From: Massilia agilis
Lineage (GTDB): Bacteria > Pseudomonadota > Gammaproteobacteria > Burkholderiales > Burkholderiaceae_D
Assembly (NCBI RefSeq): GCF_024756255.1
Contig: NZ_JANUHB010000008.1
Location: 40,823 to 104,822, forward strand
Direction: 5' to 3'
Length of the DNA stretch: 64,000 nucleotides
Numbering within the stretch: position 1 is the first letter of the stretch; every line of letters starts with the position of its first letter. The position numbers and the translations under genes were made by a program. Below are positions 1 to 7,866 of the stretch, piece by piece. The notes under the pieces were generated by a model. It did no database searches. It saw only the letters and a program-made list of their open reading frames with translations, and was not told where the DNA came from.

Positions 1-60
1 GAAGCCCTTCTTGTGGGCGGAGCGGATGCCGTTGAGGTTGGCGGAGATAATTCGTGGCAT
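1..60 (-). CDS. xth: Exodeoxyribonuclease III, N-terminal fragment (runs off the window)
   Basis: Only the first 20 codons are present. Read on the minus strand from the ATG at 60 they begin MPRIISANLNGIRSA, the usual N-terminus of ExoIII/AP endonuclease enzymes of the endonuclease/exonuclease/phosphatase fold; the Asn of the SANLNGIR segment is an active-site residue in the family. The enzyme repairs abasic sites and degrades the 3' strand of duplex DNA. It is divergent from pyrE, an arrangement found in related betaproteobacteria. The call rests on 20 residues, but that segment is characteristic. Confidence 0.8.
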   Translation of the reverse strand, partial: MPRIISANLNGIRSAHKKGF

Positions 61-144
61 GGACAGTGAGTGGGACGGGGTGATGCGTGCGCCAGGGGCG
101 GGGGCGGATTACAATACAGCCCGTCTTTTATTTTTGGGGTTATC

Positions 145-807
145 GTGAACAACTTGCGCCAAGAGTTTATCGCGTTTTCGGTCTCGACGGGAGTGCTGAA
201 GTTCGGCGAATTCACCACCAAGGCCGGCCGCCAGTCGCCTTACTTCTTCAACGCGGGGCTGTTCCACGACGGCGCAACGCTCGGCCAGCTGGCGCAGTTC
301 TACGCGCAGACGCTGCTCGATTCCGGCGTGCAGTTCGACATGCTGTTCGGGCCTGCCTACAAGGGCATCACGCTTGCCTCCGCCACCGCCGTGGCGCTGG
401 CCGCCAAGGGCCGCAACACCTCGTACGCGTACAACCGCAAGGAAGCCAAGGACCATGGCGAAGGCGGCACCATCGTCGGCGCCAAGCTGCAGGGCAAAGT
501 GGTCATCGTCGATGACGTGATCTCGGCCGGCACCTCGGTGCGCGAGTCGGTGAACATGATCCGCGCCGCCGGCGCCGAGCCGTGCGCAGTGCTGATCGCG
601 CTCGACCGCATGGAACGCTCGGGCAAGGACGACGCGCTGTCGGCCCATTCGGCGGTGCAGGAGGTGTCGAAGGAGTTCGGCATTCCGGTGATCTCGATCG
701 CCAACCTCGACGACCTGTTTGGCTACCTGTCCACCCACGCGGACGACCCGCAGCTGGCGCAGTTCAAGGACAAAGTGGCCGCGTACCGCGCGCGCTACGG
801 CGTCTGA
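145..807 (+). CDS. pyrE: Orotate phosphoribosyltransferase
   Basis: This 220-residue enzyme joins orotate to PRPP to make OMP in pyrimidine synthesis. The type I phosphoribosyltransferase PRPP loop is clear (VVIVDDVISAGTS, about residue 120), as are the flexible-loop segment with NRKEAKDHGEGG and an N-terminal FTTKAGRQSPYFFN orotate-site segment. I chose the GTG at 145 because homology begins with VNNLRQEF; the in-frame ATG at 70 would add 25 unrelated residues. A TACAAT box at 110-115 could be the -10. The gene is convergent with the GST gene, and a paired palindromic repeat fills the gap. Length is normal for the family. Confidence 0.95.
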   Translation: MNNLRQEFIAFSVSTGVLKFGEFTTKAGRQSPYFFNAGLFHDGATLGQLAQFYAQTLLDSGVQFDMLFGPAYKGITLASATAVALAAKGRNTSYAYNRKEAKDHGEGGTIVGAKLQGKVVIVDDVISAGTSVRESVNMIRAAGAEPCAVLIALDRMERSGKDDALSAHSAVQEVSKEFGIPVISIANLDDLFGYLSTHADDPQLAQFKDKVAAYRARYGV

Positions 808-810
808 CAG

Positions 811-894
811 GTAGGGTGGGCAGCTTGCCTGCCCACGCTTCCAGATCACGCAGGCGCTGCATGAACGCGTGGGCAGACGAGCTGCCCACCCTAC
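811..894. repeat. Palindromic intergenic repeat, inverted pair (locus A)
   Basis: Two copies face each other. The first (811-842) reads GTAGGGTGGGC onward and forms GTGGGCAG-CTTGC-CTGCCCAC. The second (862-894) is the reverse orientation and forms GTGGGCAG-ACGAG-CTGCCCAC, ending CCCTAC. The locus lies between the convergent genes pyrE and GST. It belongs to the nine-locus family described in the findings, and the first copy has a slightly altered outer end. Confidence 0.9.
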
Positions 895-899
895 GGGTC

Positions 900-1550
900 T
901 TACGCGTTCGCCACTTTCGGCGCATACAGCGCCAGCTGGTCCGCGAGCGCCTTCTTGAAAGCGGCCCGCGCGGTGCAGCGGTCCAGGTACGCCTTCAGGT
1001 GCGGGAACCGGGCCACGTGATCGGTCGCGCCGAGCAGGCGCAGCACCGTGACCATGAGGATGTCGGCGGCGCTGAAGCCGCCCGCCAGGTACTCGCGTCC
1101 TTCCAGCCATGCATCCAGGTCGCGCAGGCGTTGTAGCACCGTTTCTTCCAGCGCCGGGCGGCGCTCTTTTGCCCATGCTTCGCCGGACGAGAACGCGAGC
1201 AGGCTCACCAGGTTGAGCACGTGCGGTTCGACGGTGTTGAGCGCGGCGAACATCCATGTGTGAACGTGGGCGCGGGCAGCGGGCGCGTCCAGCAGCAGGG
1301 CGGGCGTTTTCTCGCCCAGGTGCAGCAAAATGGCGCCCGATTCGAACAGCGACAGATCCCCGTCCTGCAGCATCGGCACCTGGCCAAACGGCTGCTGCTG
1401 GCGGTATGCCGGGGAATGCCGTTCGTCGAACTCGATCAGGCGCAGCTGGTACGGCAGGCCGGCCTCTTCGAGCGCCCAGCGCACGCGCAGGTCGCGCACG
1501 AAGCCGATGGCAAACGAGGGGACGGAGCGGTAGGTGGTCAGGGTGTACAT
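900..1550 (-). CDS. Glutathione S-transferase family protein
   Basis: This 216-residue cytosolic protein has an N-terminal thioredoxin-like GST domain (about 1-82) containing the cis-Pro segment GQVPMLQDGD and the glutathione-contacting LFESGAILLHLG, followed by an all-helical C-terminal domain with the N-capping motif FSAADILMVTVL near residue 160. It probably conjugates or reduces electrophilic compounds; the substrate cannot be read from sequence. The start at 1550 has an AAGGAG ribosome binding site. The gene is divergent from a TetR-family regulator, with a palindrome in the 105-base gap, which suggests control by that regulator. Confidence 0.9.
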   Translation of the reverse strand: MYTLTTYRSVPSFAIGFVRDLRVRWALEEAGLPYQLRLIEFDERHSPAYRQQQPFGQVPMLQDGDLSLFESGAILLHLGEKTPALLLDAPAARAHVHTWMFAALNTVEPHVLNLVSLLAFSSGEAWAKERRPALEETVLQRLRDLDAWLEGREYLAGGFSAADILMVTVLRLLGATDHVARFPHLKAYLDRCTARAAFKKALADQLALYAPKVANA

Positions 1551-1595
1551 GCTTGCTCTCCTTGGTTGGACAAGCCGCAGGATACGGACCTTGAT

Positions 1596-1615
1596 AATAT
1601 GTTCAAGAACATATT
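1596..1615. promoter_or_regulatory. Perfect 9-bp inverted repeat, likely TetR-family operator
   Basis: AATATGTTC and GAACATATT flank a 2-base AA centre, giving 9 perfect pairs in the gap between the divergent GST and TetR-family genes. Position, length and symmetry fit a TetR-type operator that represses both genes. A related sequence with the same ATGTT and AACAT half-sites lies at 60450-60469. That a repressor binds here is inferred. Confidence 0.7.
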
Positions 1616-1655
1616 TTGAATCGCCCGATAATGGGGTCCTGAGGAGGACAAGAAG

Positions 1656-2237
1656 ATGCCCTACACCAGCGAACACAAGGCACGCACCCGCGCCCGGATC
1701 GTCGAGTCGGCGCGCAAGCTGTTCAACCGGCACGGGTTCGAGAAGGTGTCGATCGACTGCATCATGGCCGACGCCGGGCTCACGCGCGGCGGCTTCTACA
1801 ATCACTTTGGCAGCAAGGACGAACTGTACGCGGCGGCCGTCGAGAGCTTCAGCTCGTGCAATCCGTTCCGCCCCGACTTCAAGGGCCGGCCGGCGCCCAC
1901 GCCGATGGAGCTGGCGCGCAGGATCGTCGACATCTACCTGAGCGACGAGGTGCTGGGCAGCCCCGACTACCATTGCCCGCTCTACGCGCTGCCAGGGGAT
2001 GTGGCGCGGGCGGGCTTGATGCCGCAGAAGGCCTACACCCAGCTGGTGCGCAACCTGACCGAGGTCTATCGGCGCGCGCTGGCAGGGGCCGAGGATGGGG
2101 AGCAGCGCGCGCAGGCGATCCTGTCGCTGTGCGTGGGCGGCATGCTGCTGGCACGCACCACGGAGGACGCCGCGTTATGCAGTTCGCTGCGGGCGTCAGC
2201 CAGGCGGCAGGCGCTGGCGCTGCTGGGCGATTGTTGA
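1656..2237 (+). CDS. TetR/AcrR family transcriptional regulator
   Basis: The 193-residue protein carries a TetR-type helix-turn-helix at about residues 10-57: ARIVESARKLFNRHGFEKVS, then the recognition helix around GLTRGGFYNHFGSKDELY. The remaining helical ligand-binding domain has no recognised signature. The ATG at 1656 follows a GAGGAGG ribosome binding site. It is divergent from the GST gene across a perfect palindrome, so it probably represses the GST and itself in response to an electrophile or similar ligand. Its 3' end is 10 bases from that of the small membrane protein gene on the other strand. Confidence 0.92.
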   Translation: MPYTSEHKARTRARIVESARKLFNRHGFEKVSIDCIMADAGLTRGGFYNHFGSKDELYAAAVESFSSCNPFRPDFKGRPAPTPMELARRIVDIYLSDEVLGSPDYHCPLYALPGDVARAGLMPQKAYTQLVRNLTEVYRRALAGAEDGEQRAQAILSLCVGGMLLARTTEDAALCSSLRASARRQALALLGDC

Positions 2238-2247
2238 GAGCCGGGAC

Positions 2248-2559
2248 TCAATCGTCGCCGGAGGCGGTGTCGATGATGTCGGAGATGTCCAGGTCACCGG
2301 CGTCGCGGCCGATGCCGCCGCTTCCCTTCGTCTCCGTCAAGCCGGCCTTATGCAATCTTCGTAGGGCAATTGTGCATCCCCCAGCGCATGACCCGATGAT
2401 GAAAAAGCCGGCCGTCCGGTGCAGTCCGCGAGGATGGGTTCCGACCATATACGCCAGGTCAACGACAAGCACGACCGCGCACGCAAACAGGATGAGCTTC
2501 CAGCGGCCCTCGTAGGCGTACAGCTCGCGTCTGGTCAGGCGTCTGGTGGTCATTCGCAT
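2248..2559 (-). CDS. Small membrane protein of unknown function
   Basis: I do not recognise this 103-residue protein. It has a basic N-terminus (MRMTTRRLTRRELYAYEG), two hydrophobic segments (about 22-40 and 51-66, the latter with two Cys), and a hydrophilic, acidic C-terminal tail. This predicts a two-pass inner-membrane protein. Its start overlaps the end of the GNAT gene. The ATG at 2559 has an AAAGAG sequence five bases upstream, while the ATG at 2553 forms an ATGA stop-start overlap; either could be used. Translational coupling to the acetyltransferase is likely. Coding potential is plausible but unproven. Confidence 0.6.
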   Translation of the reverse strand: MRMTTRRLTRRELYAYEGRWKLILFACAVVLVVDLAYMVGTHPRGLHRTAGFFIIGSCAGGCTIALRRLHKAGLTETKGSGGIGRDAGDLDISDIIDTASGDD

Positions 2560-3017
2560 GCCAGCTCTTTGGTCAGCGCATAGCGCGCGCCGCCCGGCGG
2601 GAAGTCGGGGAGTTTGCTAAACACCTTGTACCCCAGCTTTTCGTAGAACGGCAGTGCCTGAAAGCTGAGCGTTTCCAGAAAAGCGCGCGGACAGCCGCGC
2701 CGAATGGCCTCCTGCTCCGCTTGTGCCATCAAGGCGCGGCCATGCCCGCCCCCGCGCAGTGCTTCTGGCAACCACAGCGCCTGCACTTGCAGCCAGCCCA
2801 GGTAGGTGGCGCCAAGCAGTCCGCCAACCACCGTCCCCTCGGCGTCGCGCAGCGTGACAAGCAGGTAGTTCGGTGTATCGCCCGCGGCCTTGGACGCATT
2901 GAATTCGGTCAGGCCGCGGACGATTGCCGCCATGTCGCCCGGTTCCGGCTTGCTCTCGACTGCCACGACGTATTCGCTGCTCACGCTGCCTCCGGTGTGG
3001 ATTGGAATGACGGTCAT
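2550..3017 (-). CDS. GNAT family N-acetyltransferase
   Basis: This 155-residue single-domain acetyltransferase shows the acetyl-CoA loop motif A (LPEALRGGGHGRALMAQAEQ, near residue 85) and a C-terminal motif B region with ALPFYEKLGYKVF. The acceptor is unknown: it could be a small amine or a protein N-terminus. It overlaps the downstream small membrane protein gene, so the two form a short minus-strand unit. A rho-independent terminator separates it from gatB upstream. Confidence 0.88.
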   Translation of the reverse strand: MTVIPIHTGGSVSSEYVVAVESKPEPGDMAAIVRGLTEFNASKAAGDTPNYLLVTLRDAEGTVVGGLLGATYLGWLQVQALWLPEALRGGGHGRALMAQAEQEAIRRGCPRAFLETLSFQALPFYEKLGYKVFSKLPDFPPGGARYALTKELACE

Positions 3018-3045
3018 CGTGGCACGAGAGCGTTGTCAACGCAAT

Positions 3046-3076
3046 AAAAAACCGGGGCGCGCAGGCCCCGGTTTTT
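3046..3076. terminator. Rho-independent terminator after gatB (bidirectional form)
   Basis: An ACCGGGGC arm and its GCCCCGGT partner are flanked by A-runs on one side and T-runs on the other, so the hairpin can terminate in either direction. It lies 20 bases past the gatB stop and upstream of the GNAT gene, ending the gatCAB transcript on the minus strand. Confidence 0.88.
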
Positions 3077-3095
3077 GCGTGAAGAGAACGCGCGC

Positions 3096-4556
3096 TTAGC
3101 CCGCGAGCTTTTTCTTCAACAGCTCAGTCACCTGGGCCGGGTTGGCCTTGCCCTTCGATGCCTTCATGGTCTGGCCGATCAGCGCGTTGATCGCCGCTTC
3201 CTTGCCGGCGCGGTACTGCTCGACCGACTTGGCGTTGTTGGCCAACACCTCGTCCACGATCGCTTCCAGCGCGCCGGTGTCGGAGATCTGCTTCAGGCCC
3301 TTCTGCTCGATCACGATGTCGGCCAGGTTCTCGTCGCCCGACTTCGCTTCCCACATCGCCTGGAACACTTCCTTGGCCGCCTTGTTCGAGATGGTGCCGT
3401 CGGCGATGCGCTTAAGGAGCAGGGCCAGTTGCGACGCTTCCACCGGCGCTTCGTTGATCGACACGCCTTCGCGGTTCAGGGTCGAGGACACGTCGCCCAT
3501 CATCCAGTTGGCGGCGGCCTTGGCGTTTTCCTTGCCGGCCTTGGCGACGATGGCTTCGTAGTAGGTCGCCATCTCCTGTGATGAGGTCAGCACGTTGGCA
3601 TCGTACGCGGGCAGGCCGTAGTCGTTGACGAAGCGTTCACGCATCGCTGCCGGCAGTTCGGGCATGTCGGCCTTCACGCGCTCGATCCAGTCCTGGCCGA
3701 TCACCAGCGGCGGCAGGTCGGGGTCGGGGAAGTAGCGGTAGTCCTGCGCGTCTTCCTTGGTGCGCATCTCGCGGGTTTCCTTGCGGTCCGGGTCCCACAG
3801 GCGCGTGGCCTGCACCACCTTGCCGCCGTCCTCGATCAGTTCGATCTGGCGCCGCACTTCGTAGTGGATCGCCTCTTCCATGAAGCGGAACGAGTTCAGG
3901 TTCTTGATCTCGCAGCGGGTGCCGAATTCCTTCTGGCCGACCGGACGCACCGACACGTTCACGTCGCAGCGGAACGAGCCTTCCTGCATGTTGCCGTCGC
4001 AGACGCCGAGCCACATCACCAGCGAGTGCAGGGCCTTGGCGTAGGCGACCGCCTCGGCGGCGCTGCGCATTTCGGGTTCGGACACGATCTCCAGCAGCGG
4101 CGTGCCGGCGCGATTGAGGTCGATGCCGCTCATGCCGGCGTAGTCCTCGTGCAGCGACTTGCCGGCGTCTTCCTCGAGGTGGGCGCGGGTCAGGTTGACG
4201 GTCTTGAACTCCTGCTTGCCGTCCTTCTCGTACCAGAAGCTGATGGTGCCGCCCTGGACCACCGGGTCCTCGAACTGGCTGATCTGGTAGCCCTTGGGCA
4301 GGTCCGGGTAGAAGTAGTTCTTGCGGGCGAACACCGAGACCGGGGCGATTTTTGCGCCCACGGCCAGGCCGAAGCGGATCGCGCGTTCGACCGCGCCGCG
4401 GTTCAGTACCGGCAGCACGCCCGGCAGCGCCAGGTCCACGGGGCTGGCCTGGGTGTTGGGTTCGGCGCCGAACTTGATCGAGCTGCCGCTGAAGATTTTG
4501 GAGTTGGTCGTGAGCTGGACGTGGTTCTCAAGACCGATGACGACTTCCCATTGCAT
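3096..4556 (-). CDS. gatB: Asp-tRNA(Asn)/Glu-tRNA(Gln) amidotransferase subunit B
   Basis: GatB (486 residues) binds the misacylated tRNA and, with GatA and GatC, phosphorylates and amidates Glu-tRNA(Gln) or Asp-tRNA(Asn). The N-terminal cradle domain has the family signatures DLPKGYQISQ, the LEEDAGKSLH kinase-like segment and NRAGTPLLEIVSEPEMRS. The C-terminal helical/YqeY-like tail ends KANPAQVTELLKKKL. The start MQWEVVIGLE at 4556 replaces a longer in-frame ATG at 4619 that would read through the repeat between gatA and gatB. Residue 11 is Asn (IGLENHVQL), where homologues usually have Thr, Val or Ile; this is noted under findings. It is the last gene of gatCAB. Confidence 0.96.
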   Translation of the reverse strand: MQWEVVIGLENHVQLTTNSKIFSGSSIKFGAEPNTQASPVDLALPGVLPVLNRGAVERAIRFGLAVGAKIAPVSVFARKNYFYPDLPKGYQISQFEDPVVQGGTISFWYEKDGKQEFKTVNLTRAHLEEDAGKSLHEDYAGMSGIDLNRAGTPLLEIVSEPEMRSAAEAVAYAKALHSLVMWLGVCDGNMQEGSFRCDVNVSVRPVGQKEFGTRCEIKNLNSFRFMEEAIHYEVRRQIELIEDGGKVVQATRLWDPDRKETREMRTKEDAQDYRYFPDPDLPPLVIGQDWIERVKADMPELPAAMRERFVNDYGLPAYDANVLTSSQEMATYYEAIVAKAGKENAKAAANWMMGDVSSTLNREGVSINEAPVEASQLALLLKRIADGTISNKAAKEVFQAMWEAKSGDENLADIVIEQKGLKQISDTGALEAIVDEVLANNAKSVEQYRAGKEAAINALIGQTMKASKGKANPAQVTELLKKKLAG

Positions 4557-4590
4557 GATTTTTCTCTCTTTGCGAGTATTCGGGCGCTGG

Positions 4591-4625
4591 TTGAACGCGT
4601 GGGCAGGAGACCTGCCCACCCTACG
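4591..4625. repeat. Palindromic intergenic repeat, single hairpin (locus B)
   Basis: One copy, TTGAACGCGTGGGC to CCCTACG, with stem GTGGGCAGG-AGA-CCTGCCCAC. It abuts the gatA stop codon and sits inside the gatCAB operon, 35 bases before gatB. If these hairpins ended transcription efficiently, gatB would be poorly expressed, so this copy is a useful test case. Confidence 0.9.
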
Positions 4626-6101
4626 TTAGACGCCTTGCGGCGCGCGTTGATGCCAGTCGGTCGCTTGCTGGTACTGGTGCGCGATGTTCAGCAGCTTCGC
4701 TTCGGCAAAGTAGTTGCCGATGATTTGCAGGCCGACCGGACGGTTGGCGTTCTTCTCGCCCTGGCCGAAACCGACCGGGATCGACATGCCGGGCAGGCCC
4801 GCCAGGCTGGTCGAGAGCGTGAAGATGTCGGCCAGGTAGTTGGCCACCGGGTCGTTCGATTTCGCGCCCAGGTCCCATGCCACGCTCGGGGCCACCGGGC
4901 CCATGATGACGTCGCACTGGTCGCGGAAGGCGGCCTGGAAGTCGTCGGCGATCATGCGGCGGATCTTTTGCGCCTGCACGTAGTAGGCGTCGTAGTAGCC
5001 GTGGCACAGCACGTAGGTGCCAACCATGATGCGGCGCTGGACCTCGGGGCCGAAGCCTTCGGCGCGGGTCTTCTTGTACATGTCCTGCAGGTCCTTGTAC
5101 TCCGGCGCGCGGAAGCCGTAGCGCACACCGTCAAAGCGCGACAGGTTCGAGGAAGCCTCGGCCGGCGCAATGATGTAGTAGGTCGGGATCGACAGGCTGG
5201 TGCGCGGCAGCGAGATGTCCACCAGGGTGGCGCCGAGCTTGACGAACTGCTCCAGTGCGGCGCGCACGGCGGCCTCGACGTCGGCTGCCAGGCCCTCGCC
5301 GAAGTACTCCTTGGGCACGCCGATGCGCAGGCCGTTCAGCGGCTTGGCGAGGTCGCGGCCGAAGTCTTCGCGCACGTTGCCCTGTTCGGGCGTGAGGCTG
5401 GTCGAGTCGCGCTCGTCAAAGCCCGTCATTTCGTTCAGCAGCAGCGCGCAGTCCTCGGCGGTCTGCGCCATCGGGCCGCCCTGGTCGAGCGAGGAGGCGA
5501 ACGCGATCATGCCGAAACGCGACACGCGCCCATAGGTGGGCTTGATGCCGGTGATGCCGCAGAAGGCGGCCGGCTGGCGGATCGAGCCGCCGGTGTCGGT
5601 GCCGGTGGCGCCCGGCGCCAGGCGCGCGGCCACTGCCGCGGCCGAGCCGCCTGACGAGCCGCCCGGCACGGCCTGCTGGTCCCACGGGTTCTTCACCGCG
5701 CCGAAGGCCGAATTCTCGTTCGAGCCGCCCATGGCGAACTCGTCGCAATTGAGTTTACCGAGCGTGACCATGCCGGCCGCATTGAATTTTTCGACGACGG
5801 TCGCGTCGAATGGGCTGACATAGTTACCCAGCATTTTGGACGAGGCGGTCGAGCGCCAGCCGCGCGTGACGAAGATGTCCTTGTGCGCGATGGGCACGCC
5901 GGTGAGCACGCCCGCGGTACCCTGGGCGATGCGTTCGTCGGCGGCCCGGGCCTGCGCCAGCGACAGCTCGGGCTCGACATCCAGGAAGGCGTTCAGGTTG
6001 CTGGCGGCGATGCGGTCCAGGTAGTGCTGGGCCAGTTCGGTGGCCGACACCTGCTTGGACTGGAGCAGCGCCGACAGTTCTTTGATGGTCTTGTTATGCA
6101 T
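4626..6101 (-). CDS. gatA: Glutamyl-tRNA(Gln)/aspartyl-tRNA(Asn) amidotransferase subunit A
   Basis: GatA (491 residues) is the amidase-signature glutaminase that supplies ammonia to GatB. The Ser-cisSer-Lys triad is visible: Lys74 in PIAHKDIF, Ser149 in PGGSSGGSAAAV and Ser173 in TDTGGSIRQPAAFCG, with spacing matching characterised GatA enzymes. Length is normal. It lies 13 bases after gatC and 69 bases before gatB; that second gap holds a palindromic repeat. A gatCAB operon implies that this organism makes Gln-tRNA and/or Asn-tRNA by transamidation. Confidence 0.97.
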   Translation of the reverse strand: MHNKTIKELSALLQSKQVSATELAQHYLDRIAASNLNAFLDVEPELSLAQARAADERIAQGTAGVLTGVPIAHKDIFVTRGWRSTASSKMLGNYVSPFDATVVEKFNAAGMVTLGKLNCDEFAMGGSNENSAFGAVKNPWDQQAVPGGSSGGSAAAVAARLAPGATGTDTGGSIRQPAAFCGITGIKPTYGRVSRFGMIAFASSLDQGGPMAQTAEDCALLLNEMTGFDERDSTSLTPEQGNVREDFGRDLAKPLNGLRIGVPKEYFGEGLAADVEAAVRAALEQFVKLGATLVDISLPRTSLSIPTYYIIAPAEASSNLSRFDGVRYGFRAPEYKDLQDMYKKTRAEGFGPEVQRRIMVGTYVLCHGYYDAYYVQAQKIRRMIADDFQAAFRDQCDVIMGPVAPSVAWDLGAKSNDPVANYLADIFTLSTSLAGLPGMSIPVGFGQGEKNANRPVGLQIIGNYFAEAKLLNIAHQYQQATDWHQRAPQGV

Positions 6102-6114
6102 GCTGCGTACCTTG

Positions 6115-6414
6115 TTATTCGATCACTTTCGGCACCAGGTACAGGCCGTCCTGGGACTTGGGCGCGGGCTTCTGGTAGTCCTCGCGATGGTTTTCCTCGG
6201 TGACCACATCCTCGCGCAGGCGCAGCGGCAGCGCCAGGATGGCCGAGAGCGGCTGGGCGAGCGGCGCCACGCCGCTGGTGTCGACCGCCTGCATCTGTTC
6301 GGCCAGCGCGAAGATGCCGTTCAACTCGGTGAGCATCTTCTCGGCGTGGGCTTCGTCCATATCGAGCTGGGCCAGGTTGGCGATCCGTTTAACGTCTGAT
6401 AGTGTCAGGGACAT
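6115..6414 (-). CDS. gatC: Asp/Glu-tRNA amidotransferase subunit C
   Basis: GatC is a 99-residue belt-like subunit that wraps GatA and stabilises the GatCAB complex. The family features are the N-terminal LTLSDVKRIANLAQLDMDE helix and the C-terminal LREDVV segment followed by GLYLVPKVIE. It is the first gene of gatCAB and is divergent from mreB, an order common in Burkholderiales. Confidence 0.95.
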   Translation of the reverse strand: MSLTLSDVKRIANLAQLDMDEAHAEKMLTELNGIFALAEQMQAVDTSGVAPLAQPLSAILALPLRLREDVVTEENHREDYQKPAPKSQDGLYLVPKVIE

Positions 6415-6721
6415 GGCTAGGGCGCGGCATGGCTGCCGCGGGCAAAATGGTTGGGCGAATGGTGAAACCTGATTCCTTGCCGGCTACGGTCGATAAAACC
6501 TTGGTAACGCGGCCGAATTCGCTTGTCTCGTCCTTGTGAAATCGAAGGGGTTTCGCGAAATAATCGGCAAATTATAAGGTAGAATGGCGGGCTAATGCGT
6601 TGCTGGCGCCGAAAGGGGCCGGCCGCGGGGCCGCCAGCGGCCGACCGCGGCGACGGGCTCGGGCACGGCATCTCCACTCCATCAATGTTTAGCGCACCCG
6701 ACTTGCGCATTCAGGACACAC
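6415..6721. other. Intergenic region between divergent gatC and mreB
   Basis: The 307 bases should contain the promoters of both gatCAB and the mre operon. An AT-richer stretch (6540-6590) holds a perfect 10-base palindrome TTTCGCGAAA (6551-6560) and -10-like boxes TATAAG (6574-6579) and TAGAAT (6580-6585) facing mreB; no convincing -35 is visible. That would leave an mreB leader of about 130 bases, partly very GC-rich. A 97-codon open frame on the minus strand (6417-6710) has no family resemblance and is treated as chance. Confidence 0.55.
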
Positions 6722-7765
6722 ATGTTTGGTTTTTTACGCAGCTACTTTTCGAATGACCTGGCAATCGACCTGGGCACCGCCAATACGCTGATCTATGTGC
6801 GCGGGCTGGGCATCGTGCTGGACGAGCCGTCGGTCGTCGCGATCCGCCAGGAGGGCGGGCCGAACGGCAAGAAGACCATCCAGGCCGTCGGCAAGGAAGC
6901 CAAGCAGATGCTCGGCAAAGTCCCCGGCAACATCGAAGCGATCCGTCCCATGAAGGACGGCGTGATCGCCGACTTCACCGTCACCGAGCAGATGCTCAAG
7001 CAGTTCATCCGCATGGTGCACGACTCCAAATTCTTCCGCCCGTCGCCGCGCATCATCATCTGCGTGCCGTGCGGCTCCACCCAGGTCGAACGCCGCGCGA
7101 TCCGCGAGTCGGCGCTGGGCGCGGGCGCCTCGCAGGTGTACCTGATCGAAGAGCCGATGGCCGCCGCGATCGGCGCCGGCCTGCCGGTGGCCGAGGCGAC
7201 CGGCTCGATGGTGGTGGATATCGGCGGCGGCACCACCGAGGTCGGCATCATCTCGCTGGGCGGCATGGTGTACAAGGGCTCGGTGCGCGTGGGCGGCGAC
7301 AAGTTCGATGAAGCGATCGTCAATTACATCCGCCGCAACTACGGCATGCTGATCGGCGAACAGACCGCCGAGGCGATCAAGAAGGCGATCGGTTCGGCCT
7401 TCCCGGGTTCCGAAGTCAAGGAGATGGAAGTCAAGGGCCGCAACCTGTCCGAGGGCATCCCGCGTTCGTTCACGATCTCATCCAACGAGATCCTGGAAGC
7501 GCTGACCGACCCGCTCAACAACATCGTCTCGGCCGTCAAGAACGCGCTCGAACAGACCCCGCCGGAACTGGGCGCCGACATCGCCGAGAAGGGCATGATG
7601 CTCACCGGCGGCGGCGCGCTGCTGCGCGACCTGGACCGCTTGCTGATGGAAGAGACCGGCCTGCCGGTGCTGGTGGCCGAAGATCCGCTGACCTGCGTGG
7701 TGCGCGGCTCGGGCATGGCGCTCGAGCGCATGGACAAGCTGGGCTCGATCTTCTCGTACGAATAA
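6722..7765 (+). CDS. mreB: Rod shape-determining actin homologue MreB
   Basis: This 347-residue bacterial actin forms membrane-bound filaments that organise lateral wall synthesis. The actin-fold nucleotide motifs are clear: phosphate 1 LAIDLGTANTLIY (about 13-25), phosphate 2 MVVDIGGGTTEVGIISLGG (about 160-180) and the adenosine motif MMLTGGGALLRDLDRLL (about 290-306). The amphipathic N-terminus MFGFLRSYFSND fits direct membrane binding. Length is standard. It heads mreB-mreC-mreD-mrdA-rodA-rlpA. A large inverted repeat follows before mreC and may lower downstream expression. Confidence 0.98.
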   Translation: MFGFLRSYFSNDLAIDLGTANTLIYVRGLGIVLDEPSVVAIRQEGGPNGKKTIQAVGKEAKQMLGKVPGNIEAIRPMKDGVIADFTVTEQMLKQFIRMVHDSKFFRPSPRIIICVPCGSTQVERRAIRESALGAGASQVYLIEEPMAAAIGAGLPVAEATGSMVVDIGGGTTEVGIISLGGMVYKGSVRVGGDKFDEAIVNYIRRNYGMLIGEQTAEAIKKAIGSAFPGSEVKEMEVKGRNLSEGIPRSFTISSNEILEALTDPLNNIVSAVKNALEQTPPELGADIAEKGMMLTGGGALLRDLDRLLMEETGLPVLVAEDPLTCVVRGSGMALERMDKLGSIFSYE

Positions 7766-7783
7766 GCGTGTACTGCGCCTAGA

Positions 7784-7828
7784 CGCGGGCAGGGCGCGCG
7801 GCTTTCCAGGGCCGCGCGACTGCCCGCG
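7784..7828 (+). promoter_or_regulatory. Long inverted repeat between mreB and mreC
   Basis: CGCGGGCAG (7784-7792) pairs with CTGCCCGCG (7820-7828). Inside it, CGCGCGGC (7795-7802) pairs with GCCGCGCG (7811-7818) around an 8-base loop, with a small GG/A internal loop. This is 17 base pairs of mostly GC. No T-run follows, so it is not a classical terminator; it could be a partial attenuator or an RNA-stabilising 3' structure for mreB. The role is inferred. Confidence 0.7.
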
Positions 7829-7866
7829 TTGACCTTGGGGACCGGCGCATTCATTATTCTCAACTC

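Noticed and set aside
6417..6710. A 97-codon minus-strand frame filling the gatC/mreB gap
   Set aside because: No family resemblance, no ribosome site, and it would occupy the promoter region of two essential operons.
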